Part shown: positions 45,817 to 53,957 of the stretch, in pieces
Layout of the letters: every line of letters starts with the position of its first letter
Numbering within the stretch: the stretch's first letter is position 1
Assembly (NCBI GenBank): GCA_016223165.1
Contig: JACRPO010000021.1
Span: 182,286-246,285, forward strand
Reading direction: 5' to 3'
Length of the DNA: 64,000 nucleotides
From: Burkholderiales bacterium
Lineage (GTDB): Bacteria > Pseudomonadota > Gammaproteobacteria > Burkholderiales > Burkholderiaceae_C
Program-made: the position numbers and the translations under genes
Notes under the pieces: model-generated
Seen by the model: only the letters and a program-made list of their open reading frames with translations
The model's database searches: none
Told to the model about the DNA's origin: nothing

Positions 45817-46850
45817 ACACCCTCCGCAGCCCCTTCGGCGCGCGCCCATTCGCTTGGGCCGTCGCCCGCGCATTCGCGTGGGCCCTTGCGTGGGCCCCCG
45901 CGTGGGCGTCCACCGGCACCGCGGCCGCGCCGCCGGCCGGTGCCATCGCCCTGCGCGACGACCGCGGCCAGGCCGTGACCCTGCGCGCCCCGCCGCAACG
46001 CATCGTCTCGCTGCTGCCCTCGCTCACCGAGACCGTGTGCGCGCTCGGTGCCTGCGAGCGCCTGGTCGGCACCGACCGCTATTCCAACTGGCCGAAGACG
46101 GTGCTCGCGCTGCCCAAGCTCGGCGGCCTGGAGGATGCGCAGGTCGAGCGCATCGTGGCGCTCAAGCCCGACCTCGTGCTCGTCGCGAACGCGCCGCGCC
46201 TGATCGAGCGCCTCGAGTCGCTGGGGCTGCCGGTGCTCATGCTGATCCCGGCGAGCCTGGCCGATGCACGCAGGGTGGCCGGCGTCGTCGGCGCGGCGCT
46301 CGGCGACCCGGCGGCCGGAGCGCGGCTGTGGCAGCGGCTCGATGCGCGCATCGACGCCGCCGCGGCGCGCGTGCCGCGCGCGCTGCACGGGCAGCGCGTC
46401 TACATCGAGGTGGCGAGCGACCCGCATGCGGCCGGCGAGGCCTCGTTCGTCGGCGCGCTCGTGCAGCGGCTCGGGCTGGCGAACATCGTGCCGGCCGCGC
46501 TCGGCGCCTTCCCGCAGCTCAACCCGGAGTTCGTGCTGCGCGCGCAGCCCGACATCGTCATCGCCAGCGAGGCCTCGCTGGCCGCGATGCGGGCGCGGCC
46601 GGCCTGGGCACGCTTGCGCGCCTTGCACGAAGGCCGCGTCTGCGGACTCGCGCCGGCGGCGTGGGATACGCTCGTGCGCTCGGGGCCGCGGCTGGCCGAG
46701 GCGGCCGACGCGATCGCCGATTGCCTCGAGCGGCTGCCGCACCTGCCGCACCTGCCGCAGATGCCGCAGACGCCGCACATGCCGCAGACGCCGCACATGC
46801 CGACGCCACACACGCCACACACGCCACGCGCGTCCGACTCATCCCGATGA
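45813..46850 (+). CDS. btuF: Periplasmic cobalamin-binding protein BtuF
   Basis: 345 residues. GTG start overlaps the btuB stop (GTGA). A signal peptide (AFAWALAWAPAWAS) precedes a class III (TroA-fold) binding protein: RIVSLLPSLTETVCALGACERLVGTDRYSNWP, VERIVALKPDLVLV, RLGLANIVPAALGAFPQLNPEFVLRAQPDIVIAS. It delivers B12 to BtuCD. The C-terminal ~30 residues are low-complexity PHLP/PQTPHMP repeats (46734-46828) that are not part of the fold. Confidence 0.92.
   Translation: MNTLRSPFGARPFAWAVARAFAWALAWAPAWASTGTAAAPPAGAIALRDDRGQAVTLRAPPQRIVSLLPSLTETVCALGACERLVGTDRYSNWPKTVLALPKLGGLEDAQVERIVALKPDLVLVANAPRLIERLESLGLPVLMLIPASLADARRVAGVVGAALGDPAAGARLWQRLDARIDAAAARVPRALHGQRVYIEVASDPHAAGEASFVGALVQRLGLANIVPAALGAFPQLNPEFVLRAQPDIVIASEASLAAMRARPAWARLRALHEGRVCGLAPAAWDTLVRSGPRLAEAADAIADCLERLPHLPHLPQMPQTPHMPQTPHMPTPHTPHTPRASDSSR
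46734..46828 (+). repeat. 9-bp tandem repeats at the btuF 3' end
   Basis: Repeats of the type CCGCACATG/CCGCAGACG encode PHL, PQM, PQT, PHM and PHT tripeptides. A sister array (46932-46984) codes for the first residues of btuC. The two flank the btuF-btuC junction. Confidence 0.85.
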
Positions 46851-46890
46851 GAGAGCGCGGCCCGTAGCGAACCGGAGCACGAAGCCGACC

Positions 46891-48024
46891 ATGTCTGCCC
46901 AGCGGCCCCGCATCGAAGCGTTCGAGCCGGCGCAAACGCCGCACACGCCGCACACGCCGCAAACGCCGCAAACGCCGCAAACGCGCGACGCCGCGGCGCG
47001 CGAGTCGGCCGCGCCGACCGACGTCGGGCGCAGGCGCCAGGTGCAACGCCTGGCGACCCGGCTCGCGCTGGCGACCGCGTTCTTCGGCGTGCTCGGCCTC
47101 GCGGCCGGCGCCCAGGGCCTGTCGTTCGCCTGGGGCGAAGAGGCCGATCTGATCGCCGCCATCCGGGCGCCGCGCACCCTCGGGGCTTTCGGCGTCGGTG
47201 CGCTGCTCGGCCTCGCCGGTGCCATCGCGCAGGGCCTCTTTCGCAATCCGCTCGCCGACCCGTACCTGCTCGGCACGGCCGCCGGCGCCGGGCTCGGCGT
47301 GGTGACCGTGCTGGCCGCCGGCGGTCTCATGGGGGCGGGGGCTACGTTCGGGCTCGCCACCGCCGGGGCGCTGTTGCGCCTGGGCCTCGTCGGGGCGGCC
47401 TTCGCGGGCGCGCTCGTCGGCGTCGCATTGACGCTCGTGCTGGCGCGCGGCGCCGGGCGGCCGATGGTGCTGCTGCTGGCCGGGGTCATCGTCGGCGTCG
47501 TGCTCACGTCGCTGGCCGACCTGCTGACGCTGTTCTCGCCCGAGGCGCTGCGCGGGCGCCAGGTCTTCCTGCTCGGCAGTACCAGCTTCCTCGGCTGGGG
47601 CAGCGTCGGCGCGCTGGCCGCCGTGCTCGCGCTCGTGCTGCCGCTGTCGATGCGCATCGCGCGCCTGCTCGACGCCCTCGTGCTCGGCGAGCAGACGGCG
47701 CTGAGCCTCGGCCTGCCGGTGGCGCGCCTGCGCCTGCTGCTGCTGGCGCTGCTGGCACTGGCCACCGGCTGCGCGGTGGCGCAGGCCGGCCTCGTCGCCT
47801 TCGTCGGCCTCGTCGCGCCGCACCTCGTGCGGCGCTGGGTCACGGTGGCGCACGCCGCCCTGCTCGCCTTGTCGGCGGCAACGGGTGGCGTGCTCCTCCT
47901 CGCTGCCGACGTGCTGGCGCGGCTGGCCATCGCGCCGCAGGAGTTGCCGGTCGGGTTGATCACCGCCTTGCTCGGCGGCGCCTACCTGCTCGCGCTGCTG
48001 CGCCGGCGCTGGGGCGAGCTGTGA
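46891..48024 (+). CDS. btuC: Cobalamin ABC transporter permease BtuC
   Basis: 377 residues. FecCD-type permease with ~10 helices: RAPRTLGAFGVGALLGLAGAIAQGLFRNPLADPYLLG (family signature), GRPMVLLLAGVIVGVVLTSLADLL, AQAGLVAFVGLVAPHLVRRW. The first ~45 residues are a cytoplasmic extension with HTPHTPQTPQTP repeats (46932-46984), unlike other BtuC proteins. The stop overlaps the btuD start. Confidence 0.94.
   Translation: MSAQRPRIEAFEPAQTPHTPHTPQTPQTPQTRDAAARESAAPTDVGRRRQVQRLATRLALATAFFGVLGLAAGAQGLSFAWGEEADLIAAIRAPRTLGAFGVGALLGLAGAIAQGLFRNPLADPYLLGTAAGAGLGVVTVLAAGGLMGAGATFGLATAGALLRLGLVGAAFAGALVGVALTLVLARGAGRPMVLLLAGVIVGVVLTSLADLLTLFSPEALRGRQVFLLGSTSFLGWGSVGALAAVLALVLPLSMRIARLLDALVLGEQTALSLGLPVARLRLLLLALLALATGCAVAQAGLVAFVGLVAPHLVRRWVTVAHAALLALSAATGGVLLLAADVLARLAIAPQELPVGLITALLGGAYLLALLRRRWGEL
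46932..46984 (+). repeat. 9-bp tandem repeats at the btuC 5' end
   Basis: Copies of CGCAAACGC/CGCACACGC give QTP and HTP tripeptides at residues 14-30 of BtuC. Related to the array at the btuF 3' end. Confidence 0.85.
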
Positions 48025-48821
48025 ACGCACCGGACGGCGTGCTCCTGCAGGCGCGTGATCTCGCGCTCACGCTGGACGACCGCACCGTGCTCGACGGCGT
48101 GCAGCTCGAACTGCGCGGCGGCGAATGGACCGCGCTCGTCGGCCCCAACGGCGCGGGCAAGAGCAGCCTGCTGGCCGTGCTGGCCGGCCTGCGCCGGCCC
48201 ACGCGCGGCACGGTGGCGTGGCGCGGGCGCGCGCTCCCCGATTGGCCGGCGCGCGAGCGTGCGGCGCAGATCGCCTGGCTGGGGCAGGGCGGCGGCGGTG
48301 GCGTCGGCGAGGGTGAGATCGCCTCGCGCGACGTGGTGGCGCTCGGCCGCCTGCCGCGCCACGGCCTGCTCGGCAGCCCCGATGCCGGCGACGAGGCCGC
48401 GGTGCAGTCGGCGATGGCCGAGACCGAGTCGCTGCCGTTCGCGGCCCGGCGCCTCGTCGCGCTCTCGGGCGGGGAGCGCCAGCGGGTGCTGCTGGCGCGC
48501 GCGCTGGCGGTGGCGCCGCGCCTGTTCCTGCTCGACGAGCCGGCGGCGCATCTCGACGCGCCGCACCAGCGCTCGTTGCTGGCCGGGCTGGCGGCGCGCG
48601 CACGGGCCGGCGCCTCGGTGCTGGCCGTGATGCACGACCTCGGCGCGGCGCTCACCGCCGACCGCGTGCTCGTGATGCAGGCCGGCCGCATCGTCGGCGA
48701 TGGCGCGCCCGCCGATGCGGCGCTGCGCGAACGGCTGGTCGAGGTCTTCGGCGCCGCGTTCACGATCGAGCCCGTGCACGTGCGCGGGCGCGAGCGTTGG
48801 GTCGTCGTGCCGGCGCTGTGA
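48021..48821 (+). CDS. btuD: Cobalamin ABC transporter ATPase BtuD
   Basis: 266 residues, GTG start overlapping btuC. Walker A LVGPNGAGKSSLLAVLAG, signature LSGGERQRVLLARAL, Walker B LFLLDEPAAHLD and an H-loop VMHDLG are intact. It powers BtuC. Gene order btuB-btuF-btuC-btuD with overlaps indicates one operon under the riboswitch. Confidence 0.95.
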   Translation: MNAPDGVLLQARDLALTLDDRTVLDGVQLELRGGEWTALVGPNGAGKSSLLAVLAGLRRPTRGTVAWRGRALPDWPARERAAQIAWLGQGGGGGVGEGEIASRDVVALGRLPRHGLLGSPDAGDEAAVQSAMAETESLPFAARRLVALSGGERQRVLLARALAVAPRLFLLDEPAAHLDAPHQRSLLAGLAARARAGASVLAVMHDLGAALTADRVLVMQAGRIVGDGAPADAALRERLVEVFGAAFTIEPVHVRGRERWVVVPAL

Positions 48822-48847
48822 GTGAATACTGCCGTGAGGACATCGGC

Positions 48848-49651
48848 ATGACCGGCCCGCAGCGCATCGTCGCCCTCACCGAGGAGACCACCGAGTGGCT
48901 CTACCTGCTCGGCGAGGAAGACCGCCTCGTCGGCATCAGCGGCTACACGGTGCGCCCGAAGCGCGCGCGGCAGGAGAAGCCGCGCGTCTCGGCCTTCCTC
49001 GACGGCAGGATCGACAAGATCGTCGCGCTCGAGCCCGACCTCGTCATCGGCTTCTCCGACATGCAGGCCGCGCTCGCCGACAAGCTCATCCGCGCCGGGC
49101 TCAACGTGCTCGTCACCAACCAGAGGAGCGTGGCCGAGATCTTCGCCACGCTGCGGCTGGTGGCCGGCCTCGTGGGCGCGCATGAACGCGCCGAGCGCTG
49201 GATCGCGCAGTGCCAGGCGCGCCATGCCGAGATCGCCGCCGCCGCCGCGGCGTGGCCGCGCCGTCCGCACGTCTACTTCGAGGAGTGGGACGAGCCGATG
49301 ATCAGCGCCATCCGCTGGGTCTCGGAGCTGATCGGCATCGCCGGCGGCGAGGACATCTTTCCCGAACTCGCGTTGCAGTCGATGGGGCGCGACCGTGTCG
49401 TCGCCGATGCGCTGGAGCCGGTGCGGCGCGCGCCCGAGCTCGTTTTCGGCTCGTGGTGCGGCAAGAAATTCAGGCCCGAGAACGTGGCGGCGCGCCCGGG
49501 ATGGGCCGAGATGCCCGCCGTGCGCGCCGGCGCGCTGCACGAGATCAAGTCGTGCGACATCCTGCAGCCGGGGCCGGCCGCGTTGACCGACGGCGTCGAG
49601 CAGCTGCATCGCGTGCTGGCGCGCTGGGCGCAGGCGACGCGAGCGACTTGA
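48848..49651 (+). CDS. Second TroA-fold binding protein without signal peptide
   Basis: 267 residues from ATG 48848 (GAGGA 7 nt upstream); GTG 48818 overlapping the btuD stop is the alternative. RIVALTEETTEWLYLLGEEDRLVGISGYTVRP, DKIVALEPDLVIGFSDMQAALADKLI and GEDIFPELALQSMGRDRVV show the BtuF/TroA fold. There is no signal peptide, so the product should be cytoplasmic. Such proteins accompany B12 operons in proteobacteria and may bind a corrinoid inside the cell; the function is not established. Confidence 0.85.
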   Translation: MTGPQRIVALTEETTEWLYLLGEEDRLVGISGYTVRPKRARQEKPRVSAFLDGRIDKIVALEPDLVIGFSDMQAALADKLIRAGLNVLVTNQRSVAEIFATLRLVAGLVGAHERAERWIAQCQARHAEIAAAAAAWPRRPHVYFEEWDEPMISAIRWVSELIGIAGGEDIFPELALQSMGRDRVVADALEPVRRAPELVFGSWCGKKFRPENVAARPGWAEMPAVRAGALHEIKSCDILQPGPAALTDGVEQLHRVLARWAQATRAT

Positions 49652-49804
49652 GCGACTCGAGCGTTTCGAGCGTCCCGAGTCTGCGACGCCGGCATGCCGA
49701 CGGCGGCCGCGAAATCACGGCCGGGCGGGGCCCGTCAAGCTCACAGTTCTTGCAGGTGCCAAACCCCGTCGGCGTTCCTTAATCTTCGCAGCCGAGGGGG
49801 GCCG

Positions 49805-51175
49805 ATGCCAGGCCGGCGCAACGCGCCGACGAGCCTGCATCGGCGAGACGAATTGACCAGCCAACTGTTTCGGGCCGAGGCACTGTCGGCCCGGTCCGCT
49901 GACGCCATGGGGAGCATCCGGGTCGCCGCGCCGCGACTGGGATGGTGGAGCGTGGCCGTGGCGCTGGCCCTGCTTGCCGCGCTGGTGGCCTTCCTGCTGG
50001 GTGCCGAGGCCAGCCGGAGGGTTCGCGCCAGCGGTTCCCTGCTGCCCGCGAAGGGCCTGATCGAGCTCGGCCTGCCGCATGCCGCACGCCTGGTCGAGCT
50101 GAGGGTGGCCGAAGGGCAGCGGGTCCATGCCGGCCAGGTGCTGGCGGTGCTGCACAGCGATGCCCAGACGCCCCGCGGCGATGCCCTGGGCCTGGTGGAA
50201 CGCGAACTGGCGCTGCGCCGCGAGACCCTGGACGAGGACCAGCGCAACCGCCAGCGGCAGCTCGAGCGCCAGCGCCGGGCGCTCGCCGACCGCCTCCAAA
50301 GCCTGCAGGCCGAGCGCGGGCGCCTCGATGGTGAACTGAGCCTGGCGCGGCAGCGCGTCGAGCTGGCCCGCGCCCAGGTCGAGCGCCGGGAGGGCCTGGC
50401 ACGCGCGGGCTTCGTCTCCGAGGCCGAGGTGCAGGCGCGCACGCAGGAGTGGCTGGACGCCCGCCAGCGCGAAGCGCAGAGCCAGCGCGGGCACGAAGCG
50501 ATGGGGCGCGAGATCCTCTCCGTCGAGGCCGAGCTCGCGGCCTTGCCCGGCGAGTTGCTTGGGCAGATGTTGAGCGTGCGGCGCGCACGCAGCGAGATCG
50601 ACCAGCAGGCCGCCGAACAGCAGGCGCGCGCCGTGGCGACCTTGCGCGCGCCCGCCGATGCCGTGGTGGCGGCGCTGAACGCGAGAGCGGGCCAATGGGT
50701 GGGCGCGGCGCACTCCATCGCCAGCCTGCTGCCGCTGGCCGAAGGCGGCGAGCCCGTTCCCTTGCAGGCCGAGCTGCTGGTGCCGAGCCACGCCGCCGGG
50801 TTCGTCGTGCCCGGCCAGGCGGTGAAGCTGCGCGTCGATGCCTACCCGTACCAGAAGTTCGGCCTCGTCGGCGGGCACGTCACTTCGGTCAGCATGGCCC
50901 CGGCGACCAGCCCGGCGATGGCTGCGGCGGCTGCGGCGCCGCTGCGGGTGGGCAACGCGCAAGCGAGCTTTCGCGTCACCGTCGAGCTCGAGCACCAGGG
51001 CATCGCCGCCCACGGCGCGGTGCACGCGTTGCGCGCCGGCATGGCCGTGCAGGCCGAGATGCTGCAGGAACGCCGCGCGCTGTGGGAATGGTTGTTCGAG
51101 CCCGTGCTGGCGGCGCGGGCGCGGGCGCAGGCGACGCAGGCTTTCGGGCCGCCGGGGGCCGTTGCACCGTCTTGA
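49805..51175 (+). CDS. HlyD-family membrane-fusion protein of a peptide exporter
   Basis: 456 residues. A short cytoplasmic N-terminus (about 45 residues, LTSQLFRAEALSAR), one membrane helix (47-67, WWSVAVALALLAALVAFLLGA), a lipoyl half-motif (VRASGSLLPAKGLIELGLPHAARLVELRVAEGQRVHAGQVLAVLH), long coiled coil (about 130-290) and the returning beta domain (RAPADAVVAALNARAGQWVGAA). This is the CvaA-type adaptor that couples a C39-peptidase ABC exporter to an outer-membrane channel; no TolC gene is in the window. It is the first gene of the GFILTE cassette. The start is supported by a GAGGGG site. Confidence 0.92.
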   Translation: MPGRRNAPTSLHRRDELTSQLFRAEALSARSADAMGSIRVAAPRLGWWSVAVALALLAALVAFLLGAEASRRVRASGSLLPAKGLIELGLPHAARLVELRVAEGQRVHAGQVLAVLHSDAQTPRGDALGLVERELALRRETLDEDQRNRQRQLERQRRALADRLQSLQAERGRLDGELSLARQRVELARAQVERREGLARAGFVSEAEVQARTQEWLDARQREAQSQRGHEAMGREILSVEAELAALPGELLGQMLSVRRARSEIDQQAAEQQARAVATLRAPADAVVAALNARAGQWVGAAHSIASLLPLAEGGEPVPLQAELLVPSHAAGFVVPGQAVKLRVDAYPYQKFGLVGGHVTSVSMAPATSPAMAAAAAAPLRVGNAQASFRVTVELEHQGIAAHGAVHALRAGMAVQAEMLQERRALWEWLFEPVLAARARAQATQAFGPPGAVAPS

Positions 51176-51210
51176 CGGCGCAAGCGTCCGCGGCGGCCGG
51201 AAATGCGGAA

Positions 51211-51232
51211 GGCCCACCCGCTTTTGTGGGCC
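51211..51232 (+). other. Hairpin between the HlyD gene and the peptide gene
   Basis: A perfect 7-bp stem GGCCCAC/GTGGGCC (51211-51217 with 51226-51232) and an 8-nt loop. It lies 35 bp after the HlyD stop and 23 bp before the peptide start, without a T-run. It might be an RNA processing or stability element that allows higher peptide expression. Confidence 0.5.
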
Positions 51233-51245
51233 AAGACGTGCCAAT

Positions 51246-51249
51246 GGAG
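51246..51249 (+). promoter_or_regulatory. Ribosome binding site deciding the peptide start
   Basis: GGAG with a 6-nt spacer to the ATG at 51256. The in-frame ATG at 51244, which would add MEKH, has no such site. Confidence 0.65.
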
Positions 51250-51255
51250 AAACAC

Positions 51256-51399
51256 ATGGAAATCCTGAGCGAAGAAGAAGTGCAGGCGGTGACAGGCGCC
51301 GGCTTCATCCTGACCGAACGTGCGGCCGAATCCCTCGACGGATTCATCCTCACCGAGGGTGCGCCGGTCTCGACGGACGGCTTCATCCTCACCGAGTAG
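51256..51399 (+). CDS. Double-glycine-leader peptide with three GFILTE repeats
   Basis: 47 residues. The leader MEILSEEEVQAVTGA matches the double-glycine leader pattern position by position (L-12, S-11, E-8, V-7, V-4, G-2, A-1), the substrate signature of C39-peptidase exporters, and such an exporter is the next gene. After the G-A cleavage point the mature part (32 residues) is three GFILTE hexapeptides separated by two 7-residue spacers (RAAESLD, GAPVSTD), with GFILTE at both ends. The same hexapeptide forms the tails of the two subtilases downstream. No Cys is present, so no disulfide or lanthionine. This is the core of a candidate new system; its role (signal, toxin, matrix) is unknown. 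Confidence 0.9.
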   Translation: MEILSEEEVQAVTGAGFILTERAAESLDGFILTEGAPVSTDGFILTE

Positions 51400-51418
51400 G
51401 CCTGCCTGATCCGAGTCC

Positions 51419-51459
51419 AGCCGCCACGCGCCGTCTCGTTGCTCGGCGCGCGCGCGGCT
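51419..51459 (+). other. Hairpin between the peptide gene and the ABC exporter gene
   Basis: AGCCGC (51419-51424) pairs with GCGGCT (51454-51459), with further GCGCC/GGCGC pairing inside. It lies 20 bp after the peptide stop and 47 bp before the exporter start and could reduce read-through, giving more peptide than exporter. No T-run follows. Confidence 0.45.
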
Positions 51460-51506
51460 GGCTCCCCTCCGATCGAGTTCGCCTGCACATCCCGACGCCT
51501 GCGAAC

Positions 51507-53642
51507 ATGCAACCCATCCTGCAGACCCAGACCACCGAATGCGGCCTGGCCTGCCTGGCGATGGTGGCCAATGCGCTGGGCCAGCGCGTCGGCCTGTCCG
51601 ACCTGCGGCGTCGATTCCCGCAAAGCCTCAAGGGCGCGACGCTGAAGCAGCTCATTGTCCAGGGCGATGCACTCGGGCTGCTGCCGCGGCCCCTCAAGCT
51701 CGGCCTCGACGAGCTGCCGGCGCTGCAGACGCCTTGCATCCTGCACTGGAACCTGAATCACTTCGTGGTGCTCGAGCGCACGCACCGCGGCGGCGGCATC
51801 ACCATCGTCGACCCGGCGCTCGGCCGGCGGCGCGTGGGGCGTGAAGAGACTTCGCGCTGCTTCACCGGCGTCGCCTTGGAGTTGACGGCCCGGGCCGACT
51901 TCAAGCAGGCGGTCGAGACACCGCGGCTGCGGCTCGGCCGCCTGAGCGGGCGCATCCGCGGGCTCGCCGTCGCGCTGGCGCAGATCGCCGTCGTGGCGCT
52001 GGTGCTGGAGGCCTTTGCCATCGGCGCGCCGCTGCTCACGCAATGGGTCGTCGACGAGGCCATCGTGGCGCAGGACGCCGAGCTGCTCGACGTGCTGGTG
52101 CTCGGCTTCGGCCTGCTGCTGCTGTGCCAGGTTTCGCTCGGCATGTTGCGCAGCTGGCTGGTCGTGCTGCTCGGGCGGCAGTTCGCGCTGGCCTGGCTGA
52201 GCAACGTCTTTCGCCACCTGCTGCGCCTGCCGGTGGCGTACTTCGAGCATCGCCACCTCGGCGACGTCGTCTCGCGCTTCGACGCGGTCAAGGAGATCCA
52301 GCGCACGATGACCACCTCGTCCGTCGAGGCCCTGCTCGACGGCCTCATGGCCGGTGCGGCGCTGGCGATGATGATCTGGTACGCCCCGGCGCTCGCCGCC
52401 GTGGTGGGCGTCGCGGCGGCGGTGTACGCGCTCCTTCGCGGCGCCCTGTACCACCCGCTGCGCGAGACGCAGGCCGAGCACCTGGTGGCCGAGGCCCGCG
52501 AACGCAGCCACTTCATGGAGACGCTGCGCGCCGTGCAGGCGCTCAAGCTGTTCGGCCGCGAAGCCGAGCGCTGCGCGCACTGGCAGGGCCTGGCCGTCGG
52601 CGCGCACGAGCGCAAGGTGCGCATGGCCCAGTTGCGCATCGGCTGGCAGGCGGCGCAGGCGGCCATCTTCGGCATCGAGAACCTGCTCGTGCTGTGGCTG
52701 GGCGCGCGGCTGGTCATGGGCTTGTCCGGCGCCCAGACCCCCCAGACCGGCGGCGAGCCGGCCCTGACCGTCGGCATGCTGCTGGCCTTCCTGGCCTACA
52801 AGATCCAGTTCTCGGGCCGCATCGCGCGGCTGGTCGACTATCTCGTCGAGCTGCGCATGCTGCGCCTGCACGCCGAGCGCCTGGCCGACATCGTGCTCGA
52901 GCAGCCCGAGCAGGCGGAAGCCGACGGCCACGCCGCCGAGCACGACCTCTCGCACCTGCCTGCGAGCCTGACGCTGCGCGGCGTGAGCTTCCGCTACGGC
53001 GAGGGCGAGCCGTGGGTCATCCGCCAGGCCGACCTGCACATCGACGCCGGTGAACACGTGGCCATCGCCGGCGCCTCGGGGTCGGGCAAGACGACACTGC
53101 TCAAGCTCGCCCTCGGCCTGCTCGAGCCCACCGAGGGTGAAGTGCTCTACGGCGGCCTGCCGCTGCGGCGCCTGGGCCTGGCCAACGTGCGGCGGCGCAT
53201 CGGCACGGTGATGCAGGACGATGTGCTGCTCACCGGCAGCCTCGCCGACAACATCACCTTCTTCGACGCGCAGCCCGATGCGGCGCGCGTCGAACGTGCG
53301 GCGCGCCTGGCCATGCTGCACGAGGACATCGTGCGCATGCCGATGGGCTACCACAGCCTCGTGGGAGACCTGGGCAGCGGCCTGTCCGGCGGGCAGCGGC
53401 AGCGGCTGCTGCTGGCGCGCGCGCTGTACCGCGGGCCGGCCGTGCTGGCGCTGGACGAGGCGACCAGCCACCTCGACGTGGGCAACGAGCGCGCCATCAC
53501 GCAGCTGCTGGCGCAGCTCGCGATCACGCGCGTGGTCATCGCGCACCGGCCCGACACCATCGCCAGCGCGCAGCGTGTCGTGCACCTGCGCGACGGCCAG
53601 GTGCACGAGGCGGCAAGGGCGGCGCGAGTGCGCGGGGCCTGA
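51507..53642 (+). CDS. C39-peptidase-containing ABC exporter
   Basis: 711 residues, CvaB/LagD type. The N-terminal C39 peptidase is complete: Gln6 and Cys12 in QTQTTECGLACLAMV, His85 in HWNLNHFVVLE and Asp102 in ITIVDPALG. It is followed by a six-helix exporter domain (about 150-430) and an ABC domain with Walker A GASGSGKTTLLKLALG (about 522), signature LSGGQRQRLLLARAL (629) and VLALDEATSHLD. It should cleave the leader of the GFILTE peptide and pump the mature part, with the HlyD-type protein, through an unlinked outer-membrane channel. The 107-bp gap before it holds a hairpin. Confidence 0.95.
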   Translation: MQPILQTQTTECGLACLAMVANALGQRVGLSDLRRRFPQSLKGATLKQLIVQGDALGLLPRPLKLGLDELPALQTPCILHWNLNHFVVLERTHRGGGITIVDPALGRRRVGREETSRCFTGVALELTARADFKQAVETPRLRLGRLSGRIRGLAVALAQIAVVALVLEAFAIGAPLLTQWVVDEAIVAQDAELLDVLVLGFGLLLLCQVSLGMLRSWLVVLLGRQFALAWLSNVFRHLLRLPVAYFEHRHLGDVVSRFDAVKEIQRTMTTSSVEALLDGLMAGAALAMMIWYAPALAAVVGVAAAVYALLRGALYHPLRETQAEHLVAEARERSHFMETLRAVQALKLFGREAERCAHWQGLAVGAHERKVRMAQLRIGWQAAQAAIFGIENLLVLWLGARLVMGLSGAQTPQTGGEPALTVGMLLAFLAYKIQFSGRIARLVDYLVELRMLRLHAERLADIVLEQPEQAEADGHAAEHDLSHLPASLTLRGVSFRYGEGEPWVIRQADLHIDAGEHVAIAGASGSGKTTLLKLALGLLEPTEGEVLYGGLPLRRLGLANVRRRIGTVMQDDVLLTGSLADNITFFDAQPDAARVERAARLAMLHEDIVRMPMGYHSLVGDLGSGLSGGQRQRLLLARALYRGPAVLALDEATSHLDVGNERAITQLLAQLAITRVVIAHRPDTIASAQRVVHLRDGQVHEAARAARVRGA

Positions 53643-53957
53643 CCAGCCGAAAGAAGGGCACGCGCCGGCGCGGAGGCGACCGGCGCGCAACGCTTCACGG
53701 GGCGCGCGGCCGAGAAATAACCGGCGTCTTACCGCCATTTCATCGCCGCCACGCCGTCGCTGTGGCGTGCGCGCGTCGACGGCAAGAACTGCCCCGCGCG
53801 AGCCCTGCGATTCCATCGATTGCACGGGGCGTCCTGCAAGCACAGTGGCCACACACACCACAAGGCCCGCGGTCGGCGCATGAGCGCGCAGGACCTGCAG
53901 GGCCGACACCCGGCCTGGGACGGGTGGCGCGGTGCCACACAGAAAAGGACGCCCCGA
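53643..53957 (+). other. 315-bp leader region before the first subtilase
   Basis: No gene. A GCCGAGAA sequence (53709-53716, 7 of 8 matches to the sigma-28 -10) is present, but the bases 11 upstream do not resemble the -35. An in-frame ATG at 53880 would lengthen the protease, but has no signal-peptide character. No terminator is seen for the exporter gene, so read-through into the protease gene is possible. Confidence 0.35.

Noticed and set aside
48848..49651. Part of the GFILTE cassette
   Set aside because: It is TroA-fold, follows btuD by 26 bp and is separated from the HlyD gene by 153 bp, so it belongs to the B12 operon.
51244..51399. Lanthipeptide or sactipeptide precursor
   Set aside because: The core has no cysteine and no LanM, LanBC or radical-SAM gene is present in the window.
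53643..53957. c-di-GMP (GEMM) riboswitch before the subtilase
   Set aside because: I looked for the GEMM core and its flanking stems here and at 59080-59280 and did not find them.
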